Assembly (NCBI GenBank): GCA_949373095.1
Contig: CASIBY010000005.1
Coordinates: forward strand, 1 to 64,000
Direction of reading: 5' to 3'
Length of the DNA stretch: 64,000 nt
Source: Candidatus Poseidoniaceae archaeon
GTDB taxonomy: Archaea > Thermoplasmatota > Poseidoniia > Poseidoniales > Poseidoniaceae
This document shows positions 1 through 7,745 of this stretch, one piece after another; within the stretch, counting starts at the first letter, position 1; every line of letters starts with the position of its first letter. A model generated the notes under the pieces. It was not told the DNA's origin and did no database searches. It saw only the letters and a program-made list of their open reading frames with translations. Position numbers and translations under genes: made by a program.

Positions 1-416
1 TGGATTTGAGTCCCAATTCTACTGTCCGACAGCACAGAGCTAGCAATAATCATGTGCGCGCTAACAACGAACCACCCTTTGCATTTCACCCTATAAAATC
101 CTCGCAAAACATTTAGTTTGTTGCTAAAATGAGGCTGAAATAACCGAAAGGACTGATGTGATATGACCAGACCCTAAGCGATGTGTAGGCCGCTTTAATG
201 GACAACAAATATACAGCCTCGAACGTTTCACAAACATGCCGTGAGACTCATCGCTGTGCTTGCTAATGTTGCTTTAAGCAGGTTTGATTGTCGCTTGGTG
301 TATTTTTGACTCATCTCGACGGTCAATTCTTGGGGATAAATACAATCAAAACCAAACGAGTCAGAGATGCAAAAAGCATTTGCAAATTTGGGAACTTTGA
401 TGCTTTTTTGGCAACT
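1..416. other. Intergenic stretch, no gene seen
   Basis: I find no convincing reading frame, tRNA or repeat here. The stretch is more A+T-rich than its neighbours. It contains one TATA-like element (ctataaaatc near 91-100), but no supported gene begins about 25 bases downstream of it. The left end of the window may cut a larger intergenic region. Confidence 0.5.
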
Positions 417-1118
417 TTAACTACGCTTAGGGGGCTTTGAACCCGGTACTTGTTCGGCCCAAGAATTGAGGATGATATTTTCAGCATGCTGCAAGTGTTC
501 GGCCACAGTGGCCTGCTTCAACCCGAAAAACTTGGCAATATCGGTTTGATTGCATCTTTTTGGGGGTGTCGTAATACCCCATTTCGACTCCTGTTTTGAT
601 CACTAGACTTCTCTTATCGTTCAGTTTTGGGATACTTACTAAATTACCTGCCATTGGCGTGGAGAGTTTCATTTGAAGTCTTGCGGGAATAAGGGCTTCT
701 AATTTGTCTTTGAGCCTTTTCATTCCAGCAGAGGTCCCGTGAATCGTCATAGAAAAAACCATCTTCTTTTGAAAGATAAGTTGGTGGCATAATCCATGCT
801 TCATCTTCCATGGAAATAAGTTGTTGAATCGGCCCTGGGGTTTTCACCTTCAGGTATGCAAAACCATCGCCTTCCTGAAGGATTTTATCAATGATGAGTC
901 CGTCTTTAATTTCCTCTTTAATCTTCTTTATGTCGATGCCATCATGTTCAACTTTCACTATACACGACGGAATCGAATCTGTAACCCCTGTCCCCAGTAA
1001 TCAATTCCAATTTATTGAAATATTTTGTAATAATTGAACCAGGAAGATGCTGGGCTTGTTCATGTAAAACACGAATCTGGAAATAGCGCATATCTCCACT
1101 TGCTTTCATGCTGCCCAT
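417..1118 (-). pseudogene. HTH_10 (bacterio-opsin activator type) transcription regulator, three frameshifts
   Basis: Read through three frames, this is a regulator of about 232 residues. The N-terminal part begins with MGSMKASGDMRYFQI. The C-terminal end is a helix-turn-helix of the HTH_10 (Bat) family, shown by VEMGYYDTP, then QTDIAKFFGL and ATVAEHLQHAEN. The frame breaks near 950, near 748 (a run of six T) and near 556 (a C5-A5 run). In each case deleting one base restores the next segment. HTH_10 proteins are archaeal DNA-binding regulators, often with an N-terminal sensing region. The ATG at 1118 was chosen because the coherent protein starts there; 1109 is an alternative. The 255 bases up to the aEF1B gene hold nothing I can support. 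It is either a decaying gene or an intact gene with homopolymer errors; intact conserved motifs in every segment favour error. Confidence 0.6.
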
Positions 1119-1373
1119 AACTTAAACCATCTATGGGTATGTCTTATTCCTTTGCACACGATAATGTTGTTTTTGAGTCGTCACATACTCATGACTACTT
1201 ACAATTATCACTATGTCTGTGTCTCATTGTAACGCTCAGTATCTTAAAAACTAATATCGTAAAGGACATCAATTTATTCAAACCAATTAAATGAGAGGAA
1301 GAAATATGATGTTATGGGAATCAAAAGATGGTTTCATACACACTTGCGTGCTAATTGAGACCGTATCTAGGAT

Positions 1374-1646
1374 TCAAATGAGGCCCATTGAAAGGACTTC
1401 AATTTCGCCAACGCCGTGGATGTCGCTCATTTGTGCTTCAAAAGCATCAGCAAGACCCTCGCCGTCGTTCATTGTGACGTGAACTTGAACAAATTTAAGG
1501 CCGAAGGCGAGAGGCTTTGTCTCGACCTTCTGGACATCGTAGTTATCGGTTCGCAGGCCACGGATGGCTTCTGCGATTGCGTCGCTATCAACATCGTCAA
1601 CATCCGAATCCGGGTTGACTTTGTATGTCATGACTACCATACCCAT
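1374..1646 (-). CDS. ef1b: Translation elongation factor 1-beta (aEF1B)
   Basis: This 90-residue protein has the size and pattern of archaeal EF-1 beta, the nucleotide-exchange factor that recharges aEF1A with GTP in the cytoplasm. The central motif PLAFGLKFVQVHVTMND matches the conserved beta-strand region (PIAFGL in relatives), and the C-terminal GVGEIEVLSMGLI matches the last strand. The start has a good Shine-Dalgarno sequence (GAGGTGA) that overlaps the stop of the small zinc-finger gene upstream. The gap between the two genes is 10 bases, so they are very likely co-transcribed. An unusually acidic stretch follows the first strand (DSDVDDVDSD). Confidence 0.92.
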   Translation of the reverse strand: MGMVVMTYKVNPDSDVDDVDSDAIAEAIRGLRTDNYDVQKVETKPLAFGLKFVQVHVTMNDGEGLADAFEAQMSDIHGVGEIEVLSMGLI

Positions 1647-1656
1647 TCAAATCACC

Positions 1657-1824
1657 TCAGGGTCCTTCGAAGCCGCAGTTAGGGCATCGGTAGAGCACAC
1701 CTTGATTGCGTACTCGTGGGCTGCGCCCGATTGGCTTGAAGCAACCAGGGCAGGGGAAAGTCGTGGAACCCTTTTCTGCAAGGGGAATGCCAGATGATGT
1801 GCAAGTAGATGCTCGTTCGCTCAT
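1657..1824 (-). CDS. Small zinc-finger protein, HVO_2753-like (55 aa)
   Basis: This is a short gene immediately upstream of aEF1B. The protein starts MSERASTCTSSGIPLAEKG and ends RCPNCGFEGP. The pattern resembles the small haloarchaeal zinc-finger protein HVO_2753, which has two zinc-binding knuckle pairs: a CxxC near the N-terminus, TTFPCPxC in the middle and CPxCGFxGP at the end. The middle (CPGC) and last (CPNC) knuckles are present. The first is CTSS rather than CxxC, so one zinc ligand appears lost; a single C-to-G change would restore it. Location between an OB-fold gene and aEF1B suggests a role in translation or RNA handling, but the function is not established. Confidence 0.8.
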   Translation of the reverse strand: MSERASTCTSSGIPLAEKGSTTFPCPGCFKPIGRSPRVRNQGVLYRCPNCGFEGP

Positions 1825-1865
1825 AATAACGCCTCGGGACGATTCTGCCCACGCCCTCCCCTTCT

Positions 1866-2231
1866 TTATGGTTGCGTGAACGAACTTCTTTGAGAATGAC
1901 TTCCAAAACGGCTCACTATTGACATACGGCCGGTTCTGCCGGTACTTACCACCAAGGCCTGTTCCCTAAGCCGACACCAACCGGATTCAATGCGAATGAT
2001 GTCTCCAATGCGGACATCATCGACTTGCCCACCCCACAATACCAATCCAACAACACCCGTATCATCCCTTCCACAAGCGGCTGCAACCGGTCCAGTGTAG
2101 TGCTGGGATACAACGAGACGTTGAGGGTAGATTCGAAGCACAACCATTTCCAATTGCCTCACAGGAGCATTTGGACGTAAATTGATGATTCGGTTTACAG
2201 GTGCGGGCCAACGATGGTCATTGTTTGACAT
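1866..2231 (-). CDS. OB-fold nucleic-acid-binding protein (SSB/RPA-like)
   Basis: The 121-residue protein has a single predicted OB-fold. The segment from GVVGLVLWGG through VRIGDIIRIESGWCR to LVVSTGRTGRMSIV matches the strand pattern of archaeal single-stranded-DNA-binding or RPA-like proteins, in which an Asp-Ile-Ile strand is followed by a glycine-rich turn and a basic strand. It probably binds single-stranded DNA or RNA in the cytoplasm. It lies 36 bases downstream of rlmE and 41 bases upstream of the zinc-finger gene, in one minus-strand run ending at aEF1B. Context leans towards RNA or translation, but the fold alone cannot decide between DNA and RNA. Confidence 0.75.
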   Translation of the reverse strand: MSNNDHRWPAPVNRIINLRPNAPVRQLEMVVLRIYPQRLVVSQHYTGPVAAACGRDDTGVVGLVLWGGQVDDVRIGDIIRIESGWCRLREQALVVSTGRTGRMSIVSRFGSHSQRSSFTQP

Positions 2232-2267
2232 GAGGGAAAGGTTGAGCCTTAATGCTCTTGAAACCTT

Positions 2268-3005
2268 TCACTCTTTCTTTTTGCGGCGAACGGTGAATGA
2301 AGTTGAGGTCGGTTCAGGACCCTCCTCGATTTCATTTCCGCCGACCAAGACATCAACTGCTTCTTCGTATCGCTCTCGGATGGATTGCTTCGGAGACTTC
2401 CAGGGCATGTGATTCCTGCACACCAGATAAACTTCGGATGAGGAGTTCCGAGAAGCATCCGGAGAATAACGGCGGACGGTTGAGAAATGTGGCTTTACAG
2501 CATCAATCAATTCTTGCACTCCAACTCCTTGGAACAGTTTGGTCGTAAATGCGCCACCTTTCTTGAGAAGAGGCAGTGAAAAATCAAAGACATCGGCTAC
2601 GAGAGTCATGGCTACTGATTGGTCCATGTCCCATTTCCCAGTGATGTCGGGAGAAATATCTGAGACGATCACGTTAATCAAGTCGCCACCAAGTTCCTCA
2701 AGAACACGCTCTTGGGTGTAGGGTTCGGTAATATCGCCAGTAAGAAGCACTGCCCCCTCAACGGGTTGACACGGTTCAAGGTCTACTCCAATGACATGTC
2801 CTTCCGGGCCAACCAATTCCACGGCGACTTGAGACCAGCCTCCAGGGAAGCATCCGACGTCGAGAATCGTATCGCCTTGGCGAACAAGCCCAAACCGTTC
2901 CTGTATTTGCTTAAGTTTGAAGGCAGACCGAGCACGATACCCACTAGCCTTGGCTTGTTTACGCCAAGAATCACGTTTGTGATTTTCAATCCAGTGGTCT
3001 GCCAT
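2268..3005 (-). CDS. rlmE: 23S rRNA 2'-O-ribose methyltransferase RlmE (FtsJ/RrmJ family)
   Basis: This 245-residue protein is a SAM-dependent 2'-O-methyltransferase that modifies 23S rRNA. The SAM-binding motif I is LDVGCFPGGWSQV (residues 48-60). The K-D-K-E catalytic tetrad is visible as K30 (SAFKL), D116 (SDISP), K156 (TTKLFQ) and E191 (SSEVYLV). The core ends near residue 200; the remaining 45 residues form an acidic then basic tail (ending RRKKKE) longer than in E. coli RlmE. The start is the ATG three bases after an in-frame stop and close behind a GGAGG sequence. It heads the minus-strand run towards aEF1B. Confidence 0.93.
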   Translation of the reverse strand: MADHWIENHKRDSWRKQAKASGYRARSAFKLKQIQERFGLVRQGDTILDVGCFPGGWSQVAVELVGPEGHVIGVDLEPCQPVEGAVLLTGDITEPYTQERVLEELGGDLINVIVSDISPDITGKWDMDQSVAMTLVADVFDFSLPLLKKGGAFTTKLFQGVGVQELIDAVKPHFSTVRRYSPDASRNSSSEVYLVCRNHMPWKSPKQSIRERYEEAVDVLVGGNEIEEGPEPTSTSFTVRRKKKE

Positions 3006-3130
3006 ATCCTAGCCTCCTCCACAGCTGCGTACGAGCACGATGCCCTCATGAATGCTTTTCTCAATCCTGAAGCCCAAATCCAAGCAATCAAGGCAGAAGG
3101 CGTCTTGGCCGTCACCAAGGAGGACAAAGA

Positions 3131-4075
3131 GTGCGCTCATCAACCAACGAAAGGATGGACCCTTCCTCGGGCTGCTGGCATCTATCTCTGGTAGCACTCT
3201 TGCTGGTTCAACCGGTGACCGCAATCATCGTGCAGTTAGATCAAGACTTTGAGGCACCAGTATCAACAGGTGAAGGAGGCAGGACGCTTCTTGTAGAGGA
3301 ATATACCGCAACATGGTGCGCAGTGTGTTCAGAGGTTGACCCTGAACTTGAGACAGTTGCAGACAGCCACGGCTCTCGTATCGCCCTCATTGCACTTCAT
3401 CCCACTGATGGTGAAGATGCTTTTGAGCCTGAAGCAGCAGCTCATCGAATAGAACGAATGAAAGCGGTGAACCCAAGTATTGCATCAACTCCAACATTCG
3501 TAGTGGAAGGAGGCACACCAAGAGGTGGTTATGAGGCCTGGCAGGATGTTCAACGTGATATCCTCAACACTGAATTGGAACGACAGACGGTCACCCCTCT
3601 AACGTTTGAAGTTCAAGCAACGGATACGGGGTACAAAGCTACCGTCATCAATACAGAACCCTTGACTGTTAATGGAACACAGTTGACCTTTCTCGTCGTT
3701 CAACATGGAGCAGAAGTTCCTGACCGAGGAGTCAATGTTGGAGGTTCAACACGCGACCGAGTTCTCCTCGGCACTGCGGAATGTAATCTTGAGACTGGAG
3801 CATTATCTGCAAATATCGGTTTGCTCAACGCAACAACAAGCAGTAATTGTGGTGAAGACTTTTTCATTGAGTTTCCAAAGTATGACTCATGGAGTGTGAT
3901 TCTCGTCCATGAGCATACACTTGATGCACTTCAAAACAGCTCTGAACCGATGTCCTTTGGGGCTGTCGAGATGGCTCACCGCTCAATATCAATTGAACAT
4001 TCTTCAAGCGCAAGTTGGGTCCTTATCGGACTTTGTGGGGCATTAAGTTTGGTTGCTATCAGCCGCAAAAAGTAA
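3131..4075 (+). CDS. Secreted, membrane-anchored thioredoxin-fold protein
   Basis: The 314-residue protein begins with a signal peptide (basic start, then a hydrophobic run LSLVALLLVQPVTA). A thioredoxin-like domain follows, with the active-site motif TWCAVC at residues 62-66 and a later STPTFVV segment that resembles the thioredoxin cis-proline loop. The middle and C-terminal half is a beta-rich region of unknown kind. The end is one membrane segment (WVLIGLCGALSLVAI) with a short basic tail, so the redox domain should face outside the cell. The GTG start at 3131 is preferred because a strong GGAGG lies eight bases upstream and gives a basic n-region; the ATG at 3155 lacks both. Probable role: disulfide exchange on exported proteins, matching the VKOR group just downstream. 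Confidence 0.8.
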   Translation: MRSSTNERMDPSSGCWHLSLVALLLVQPVTAIIVQLDQDFEAPVSTGEGGRTLLVEEYTATWCAVCSEVDPELETVADSHGSRIALIALHPTDGEDAFEPEAAAHRIERMKAVNPSIASTPTFVVEGGTPRGGYEAWQDVQRDILNTELERQTVTPLTFEVQATDTGYKATVINTEPLTVNGTQLTFLVVQHGAEVPDRGVNVGGSTRDRVLLGTAECNLETGALSANIGLLNATTSSNCGEDFFIEFPKYDSWSVILVHEHTLDALQNSSEPMSFGAVEMAHRSISIEHSSSASWVLIGLCGALSLVAISRKK

Positions 4076-4192
4076 CAGAAGTGATGATTCAGCGTCATGA
4101 TTCTCCCGAATTCATGAAATTATCCCCGATATCCAGTAATTGGGTGTTCATCTGATACGAGGTTTCATAAACTTTAGTATCAATGTATAACC

Positions 4193-4462
4193 ATGACAAA
4201 CACATGGGAAGACATCACATGGGAAGAAGAAGCCCCTCTCAAGGAGTGGGTTATCGAATACGTAGCAAAGGTTGGAGATGAATCATCACATCACCTAACC
4301 ATACTCTACGGAGAAGAGATGGAAGACGTTCAACGTCATCTAATGCATGAACTGCGAACTACATACCTAGAAGCCACTGAAATCGAGGTCACTGTTATTC
4401 GTATGGAAGTCATTGACCAGGAACCGAACGCATTCCTCTTTGATGGAACATACACGCCTTGA
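4193..4462 (+). CDS. Hypothetical acidic 89-residue protein
   Basis: I do not recognise this small soluble acidic protein. It starts MTNTWEDITWEEEAPLKEWV and has no membrane segment or cysteine. A predicted strand-helix pattern (YVAKVGDES, then LYGEEMEDVQRHLMHEL, then EIEVTVIRMEVI) suggests a small alpha/beta fold. The 117 bases before it are A+T-rich and may hold its promoter. Its TGA stop abuts the stop of the convergent gene at 4463 with no spacer (TGATCA). Coding is supported by the clean frame and the exact junction. Confidence 0.65.
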   Translation: MTNTWEDITWEEEAPLKEWVIEYVAKVGDESSHHLTILYGEEMEDVQRHLMHELRTTYLEATEIEVTVIRMEVIDQEPNAFLFDGTYTP

Positions 4463-4996
4463 TCATGCTTTCTCTCGATAAACCAGTTCAATTTTCTGGC
4501 CGTTTTCAAGGATATGATTCTGGAACGTCATAACTTCTTCTCGGTTTTGGTTTCCATCATCGTCAGTAGTTGTTACAAACATCAAAAATTCATGGTCCGC
4601 ATCAGTCCGATAATCATCAAAGCCAGTTTCGTCAAAGTGCTTGCCCCAGACGTCAAAGAATGCCTCAAGAGGCGCTTCAACACCTTGCTCTTTCAGTTCA
4701 ACGTGAATGACCCCATTGGTACTGTGAGTATGGAGTTGACGCATTGTGCAGGAACCGTCATTGAGCCCAACATCCCCTGGAATCTCCAAAAATTCATTGT
4801 TGATTGAGAGAACTAATTCGACATGATAGTGGTCAACATAATCACTGTGACCCCCAAGGCAAGCTTCTGCGAGCGGGTGTATCTCGTCAGCAGTTGAAAA
4901 TACTTCACTAGAACCATCACTCTCTCCGAGCAGCACTCCCATGGCTACAAAAGCAGCGATGGTGATGAGCAACCAGAATACAGTATCTGCTTTCAT
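4463..4996 (-). CDS. Membrane-anchored HxH/HTH-motif protein of a thiol-redox group
   Basis: A single N-terminal membrane segment (VFWLLITIAAFVAMGVLL) is followed by an extracytoplasmic domain. It carries LAEACLGGHSDYVDHYHVEL, a GLNDGSCTM segment and LHTHSTNGVIHVEL. This pattern (a Cys, a His-x-His strand, Cys-Met, then HTH...IHVE) recurs in archaeal and bacterial proteins found near DsbA or VKOR genes; the function is not known, and metal binding through the histidines is my inference. The ATG at 4996 is preferred over the TTG at 5014 because GAGGG lies just upstream. Its stop abuts the convergent gene at 4462, and its start follows the VKOR gene directly, so it belongs to the redox operon. 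Confidence 0.7.
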   Translation of the reverse strand: MKADTVFWLLITIAAFVAMGVLLGESDGSSEVFSTADEIHPLAEACLGGHSDYVDHYHVELVLSINNEFLEIPGDVGLNDGSCTMRQLHTHSTNGVIHVELKEQGVEAPLEAFFDVWGKHFDETGFDDYRTDADHEFLMFVTTTDDDGNQNREEVMTFQNHILENGQKIELVYREKA

Positions 4997-5014
4997 CTCG
5001 ATCCCTCGCCACAA

Positions 5015-5557
5015 TCAAACGGTTGATTCCTCGGGTGAATCGTCATTCCATTCCCCCCGGTCATGCATGCGACCGATGCTCCAGAAACCAAACAGAGCAA
5101 CGATGTTAGCAACGTGCGCAGTAGTACAATACTGACAGATTTTACCCATTGCGACCTCATAGGAAATCAATAGACCAATCACTGGCAGACCGACTAGAGT
5201 AAGATACATTCCATACTTGGAATAACGCTCAGCCCAGAGTGCATCAGGTTCCTTGGAGACCGAGTTAGCAAAGAACATCAGCACACCGAAGGCGAGCATA
5301 CCAATAATTCCCCAAGGTTGGCCAAACAGTGGATCGGTATTGTATGCAATATTGCCTAGGACGTCATCGCATGAAAACACGGTTGCGCTCGAGCATACGG
5401 CTCCCCCTTCGCTGATCTTATTGGAAATCCAAAGAGTGTGAACTGAGATGGCGAACCCAACCAAGATAACGATATTCAATCCAAGAAGACGTTGTCTACG
5501 AGGAGATTTCAAGATGAGGCCATTTTGAAGATAATGATGCGCCAATGGTTGAACCAA
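5015..5557 (-). CDS. Vitamin K epoxide reductase (VKOR) family membrane protein
   Basis: This 180-residue integral membrane protein has four predicted membrane helices and the VKOR cysteine set: two loop cysteines (VCSSATVFSC, C55 and C63) and the CxxC redox motif KICQYCTTAH (141-144). VKOR homologues oxidise thioredoxin-like partners to form disulfides in exported proteins and pass electrons to quinone. Partner genes lie on both sides: a thioredoxin-fold protein (5628-6299) and an HxH-domain protein (4463-4996). The start is uncertain. TTG 5557 is the longest reading; TTG 5512 would reduce the overlap with the small membrane ORF upstream. Neither has a clear Shine-Dalgarno sequence. Confidence 0.88.
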   Translation of the reverse strand: MVQPLAHHYLQNGLILKSPRRQRLLGLNIVILVGFAISVHTLWISNKISEGGAVCSSATVFSCDDVLGNIAYNTDPLFGQPWGIIGMLAFGVLMFFANSVSKEPDALWAERYSKYGMYLTLVGLPVIGLLISYEVAMGKICQYCTTAHVANIVALFGFWSIGRMHDRGEWNDDSPEESTV

Positions 5558-5627
5558 ACGAGGTCAAAAGAAGTGTTCCAAACAAGAGGGGTACGATGTA
5601 GAACAATAAAATAATATTTGCATCCAT
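5496..5627 (-). CDS. Possible 43-residue membrane protein
   Basis: A short open frame starts at the ATG directly after the TAA stop of the thioredoxin-fold gene, behind the strong sequence GAGGTGAGGAG. The product begins MDANIILLFYIVPLLFGTLL and is mostly one hydrophobic helix. It overlaps the annotated VKOR start region by 62 bases, or by only 17 if VKOR starts at 5512. The position, ribosome-binding site and hydrophobic character support a real small membrane subunit of the redox operon. I do not recognise a family. Confidence 0.42.
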   Translation of the reverse strand: MDANIILLFYIVPLLFGTLLLTSFGSTIGASLSSKWPHLEISS

Positions 5628-6299
5628 TTACTCCTCACCTCCTACAATTCTAAAGATAGCATCACCTATCTTTTCCTGAGGGTTTTCAGATGAAACCCAA
5701 GCGACGATACCATCGGGTTGGACGATAAAGTATGCAGGAGTCCCAGGAACCTTCCATTCGTCCATGTTGTCAAGGTCTAAATCGTCAATGTATGTGAAAC
5801 TGTGCGGATTGCCTGGACGGGTGGTACAATCACCTTTTGCACACGTCTCTTCCCCAGATTTATCTCTAAAGGCTACTATCTCATCACGACTGCTTTCGTG
5901 ACCAGGAATGTTCAGTTCAGCCACGTTTGCAATAAAGTTAACAACGGGTCCATCCCACTTTTCGGCTCCAGTCTTGGAGAAGTAATCTGCGGCTTGGCCT
6001 GTTTCGGAGGCAGAATCCCAGCAAAATCCACAATCAGTATCAATAAATTGAACAACCATCCACGCTGCAGTAGTGTCCGTTTTGGACCAGTTGTCAACAA
6101 GCCAATCATCCATATTGAATTCCGTCCAGCCTGTCCCGTTATAGCTCAACCCTTCCAAAGGAGGAGCACGTTGCCCTTCCTTGGTCCCGCTTGCAATAGG
6201 GTCGGTAGTGAATGCCAGAAACATGATTGAGGCAAAGAAAAGTGCCATGATTTTGATGGCTGTGTCAGTTCGTATATCGGCTTCTTCATCGTACTTCAT
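5628..6299 (-). CDS. Membrane-anchored thioredoxin-like (TlpA/DsbA-type) protein
   Basis: This 223-residue protein has an N-terminal membrane anchor (IKIMALFFASIMFLAF, about residues 16-31), then a thioredoxin-like fold with the active site DTDCGFCWDS (C90 and C93). The later segment WKVPGTPAYFIVQPDG carries the cis-proline loop. A second cysteine pair (CAKGDC) lies in an insert. It is probably the extracytoplasmic partner of the VKOR enzyme encoded next to it, giving a disulfide-forming pair. The start overlaps the stop of the epimerase gene by four bases (ATGA), so the whole run 7255 to 4463 is likely one operon. Confidence 0.85.
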   Translation of the reverse strand: MKYDEEADIRTDTAIKIMALFFASIMFLAFTTDPIASGTKEGQRAPPLEGLSYNGTGWTEFNMDDWLVDNWSKTDTTAAWMVVQFIDTDCGFCWDSASETGQAADYFSKTGAEKWDGPVVNFIANVAELNIPGHESSRDEIVAFRDKSGEETCAKGDCTTRPGNPHSFTYIDDLDLDNMDEWKVPGTPAYFIVQPDGIVAWVSSENPQEKIGDAIFRIVGGEE

Positions 6300-7255
6300 G
6301 ATTTATTCCCCATTCCAATTTCTTCGAGCAAAACAGATGCAGTGTGACGGATCGCATCTTCGCTATTCATGCGGACATCAAATCCACTTTCTAACATTTT
6401 GTCAATGGCAAGACGAGCACGAGGCACATCTCCAGCCCAACCTCGGTCACCACCGGTGTATTCGATGTTCGCATCATTGCATCCGGTAACCTCAACTACA
6501 ATCTCAGCGATGCGACGAACTGAGGCAGTATCGTGGCTACCAAGATTGTAAAGATTGACTGGTTCATTCGTCTTCCCCATCACGTGAAGAATCGCATCAG
6601 CACAGTCGCCTACTTCCATGTAGGACTTCTCTTGGCGACCATTACCGAGGACCTCAAGTCGGCTTGGGTCGGCTTTTAGTTTGTGAATAAAATCGAAAAT
6701 CACACCATGCGTCCCTCGGGCGCCGATGATGTTAGCGAATCGGAAAATCCATGCTTGAAGGCCAAAGGTTCCAACCCAGCTGCTAATCAGTCCCTCTCCA
6801 GCCTGTTTGCTTGCACCGTAAAGTGAGATCGGCAAACATGGACCATGATTTTCAGGAGTTGGAAGAGGCGCATTTTCTCCGTAGACAACAGAACTTGATG
6901 CAAAGACGATTTTCTTTACCTCGTTCAATCGCATGGCTTCAACAACATTGTAAGTGGCGATGGTGCCTTGTTGAAGGTCCGTATCTGTAACACGAGTTCC
7001 GAGGCGGATATCGGGGTTTGCAGCCAAATGAAAGACACACTCGATATCCATAGCCATAGCCGATTTGACATCCTCAAGGTGACAGACATCGCCATGAACC
7101 ATCGTTGCTGAACCAGATTTGAGATGGTGAGATATGAACGATTCCTGGCCGCTTGAAAGATTGTCAAGGACTACCACATGGTCGCCACGGTCAACCAAGC
7201 GGTCGATGAGATGGGACCCAATAAATCCTGCTCCTCCAGTTACCAAGGCTCGCAT
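6296..7255 (-). CDS. NAD-dependent epimerase/dehydratase (UDP-glucose 4-epimerase-like)
   Basis: This 319-residue extended short-chain dehydrogenase has the nucleotide-binding motif TGGAGFIGSHL at the N-terminus and VVVLDNLSSG after the second strand. It also has the catalytic SSSVVYG segment and the YGASKQAGE motif (Tyr-x-x-x-Lys). The overall order matches GalE-like enzymes that convert NDP-sugars for surface glycans. I cannot fix the substrate; relatives act on UDP-glucose, UDP-GlcNAc or dTDP-sugars. It heads the minus-strand run and overlaps the thioredoxin-like gene by four bases. A divergent intergenic region of 128 bases separates it from the plus-strand gene at 7384. Confidence 0.88.
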   Translation of the reverse strand: MRALVTGGAGFIGSHLIDRLVDRGDHVVVLDNLSSGQESFISHHLKSGSATMVHGDVCHLEDVKSAMAMDIECVFHLAANPDIRLGTRVTDTDLQQGTIATYNVVEAMRLNEVKKIVFASSSVVYGENAPLPTPENHGPCLPISLYGASKQAGEGLISSWVGTFGLQAWIFRFANIIGARGTHGVIFDFIHKLKADPSRLEVLGNGRQEKSYMEVGDCADAILHVMGKTNEPVNLYNLGSHDTASVRRIAEIVVEVTGCNDANIEYTGGDRGWAGDVPRARLAIDKMLESGFDVRMNSEDAIRHTASVLLEEIGMGNKS

Positions 7256-7383
7256 GGCCTGAGCACTGCGGGCGTCCGTATAAGGGGATGGGTGTTGAGG
7301 TGTGTACCACTTTTACAAGTCATTGATAAGCGTTAACGGACAGCGATATGGCTCTGAGAAGATGACTCGGAGGAGGTGAAAAC

Positions 7384-7632
7384 GTGAAGAAAAACGCAAC
7401 CATGAACGAAGAAGAATCGGTCGATTCCAATGTATTGGTCGGTTATGTCCGCCGCAGTAATGCTGGAGGGGCACTCAAAGTATCGATTAATACGGCGGCA
7501 TTTGCTGATTGCAACACTTACATGACAAGCGATGGTCAAGCCTATGTCCCCCTGGTCATATCCATCGCCGCACTGAACAAGGTGCTGTCAGGTGATCGTG
7601 CGGTAACAACCATTGCCCAATTACAAGACTGA
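7384..7632 (+). CDS. Hypothetical 82-residue protein
   Basis: I do not recognise this protein. It starts at a GTG placed behind a very strong ribosome-binding site (GGAGGAGGTGAAAAC). The sequence is soluble and mixed: VLVGYVRRSNAGGALKVSI and YVPLVISIAALNKVLSGDRA suggest a compact alpha/beta domain. The only cysteine is in FADCNTY. It lies alone between the divergent epimerase gene and a glycosyltransferase gene 113 bases downstream. Well-formed start signals and ordered composition make coding likely. Confidence 0.7.
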   Translation: MKKNATMNEEESVDSNVLVGYVRRSNAGGALKVSINTAAFADCNTYMTSDGQAYVPLVISIAALNKVLSGDRAVTTIAQLQD

Positions 7633-7745
7633 GGAGAACATTGAACCTTTGTCACTCTTACTTGATCTGTCAAGATGAAGTCAGCGCCCTTTGACCGTCT
7701 TCGGCCGGCAATTAGGCCCTATACCCGTATTTTGGGGAGGATCGG

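Noticed and set aside
1..25. Sequence resembling the 3' end of a reverse-strand tRNA
   Set aside because: The T-loop consensus is broken and no other arms can be placed before the window edge.
91..130. TATA-like box followed by a short ATG frame
   Set aside because: The frame ends after four codons and no gene follows within reach.
429..448. T-arm-like sequence (reverse strand GGGTTCAAAGCCCC)
   Set aside because: No acceptor or anticodon stem accompanies it, and the bases encode the end of the HTH_10 protein after the helix-turn-helix.
3009..3140. Short minus-strand ORF of 43 residues with one CxxC before rlmE
   Set aside because: Its start overlaps the GTG of the plus-strand thioredoxin-like gene, which has a strong ribosome site. 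The GGAGG near its end is the rlmE ribosome site. No knuckle pair is complete.
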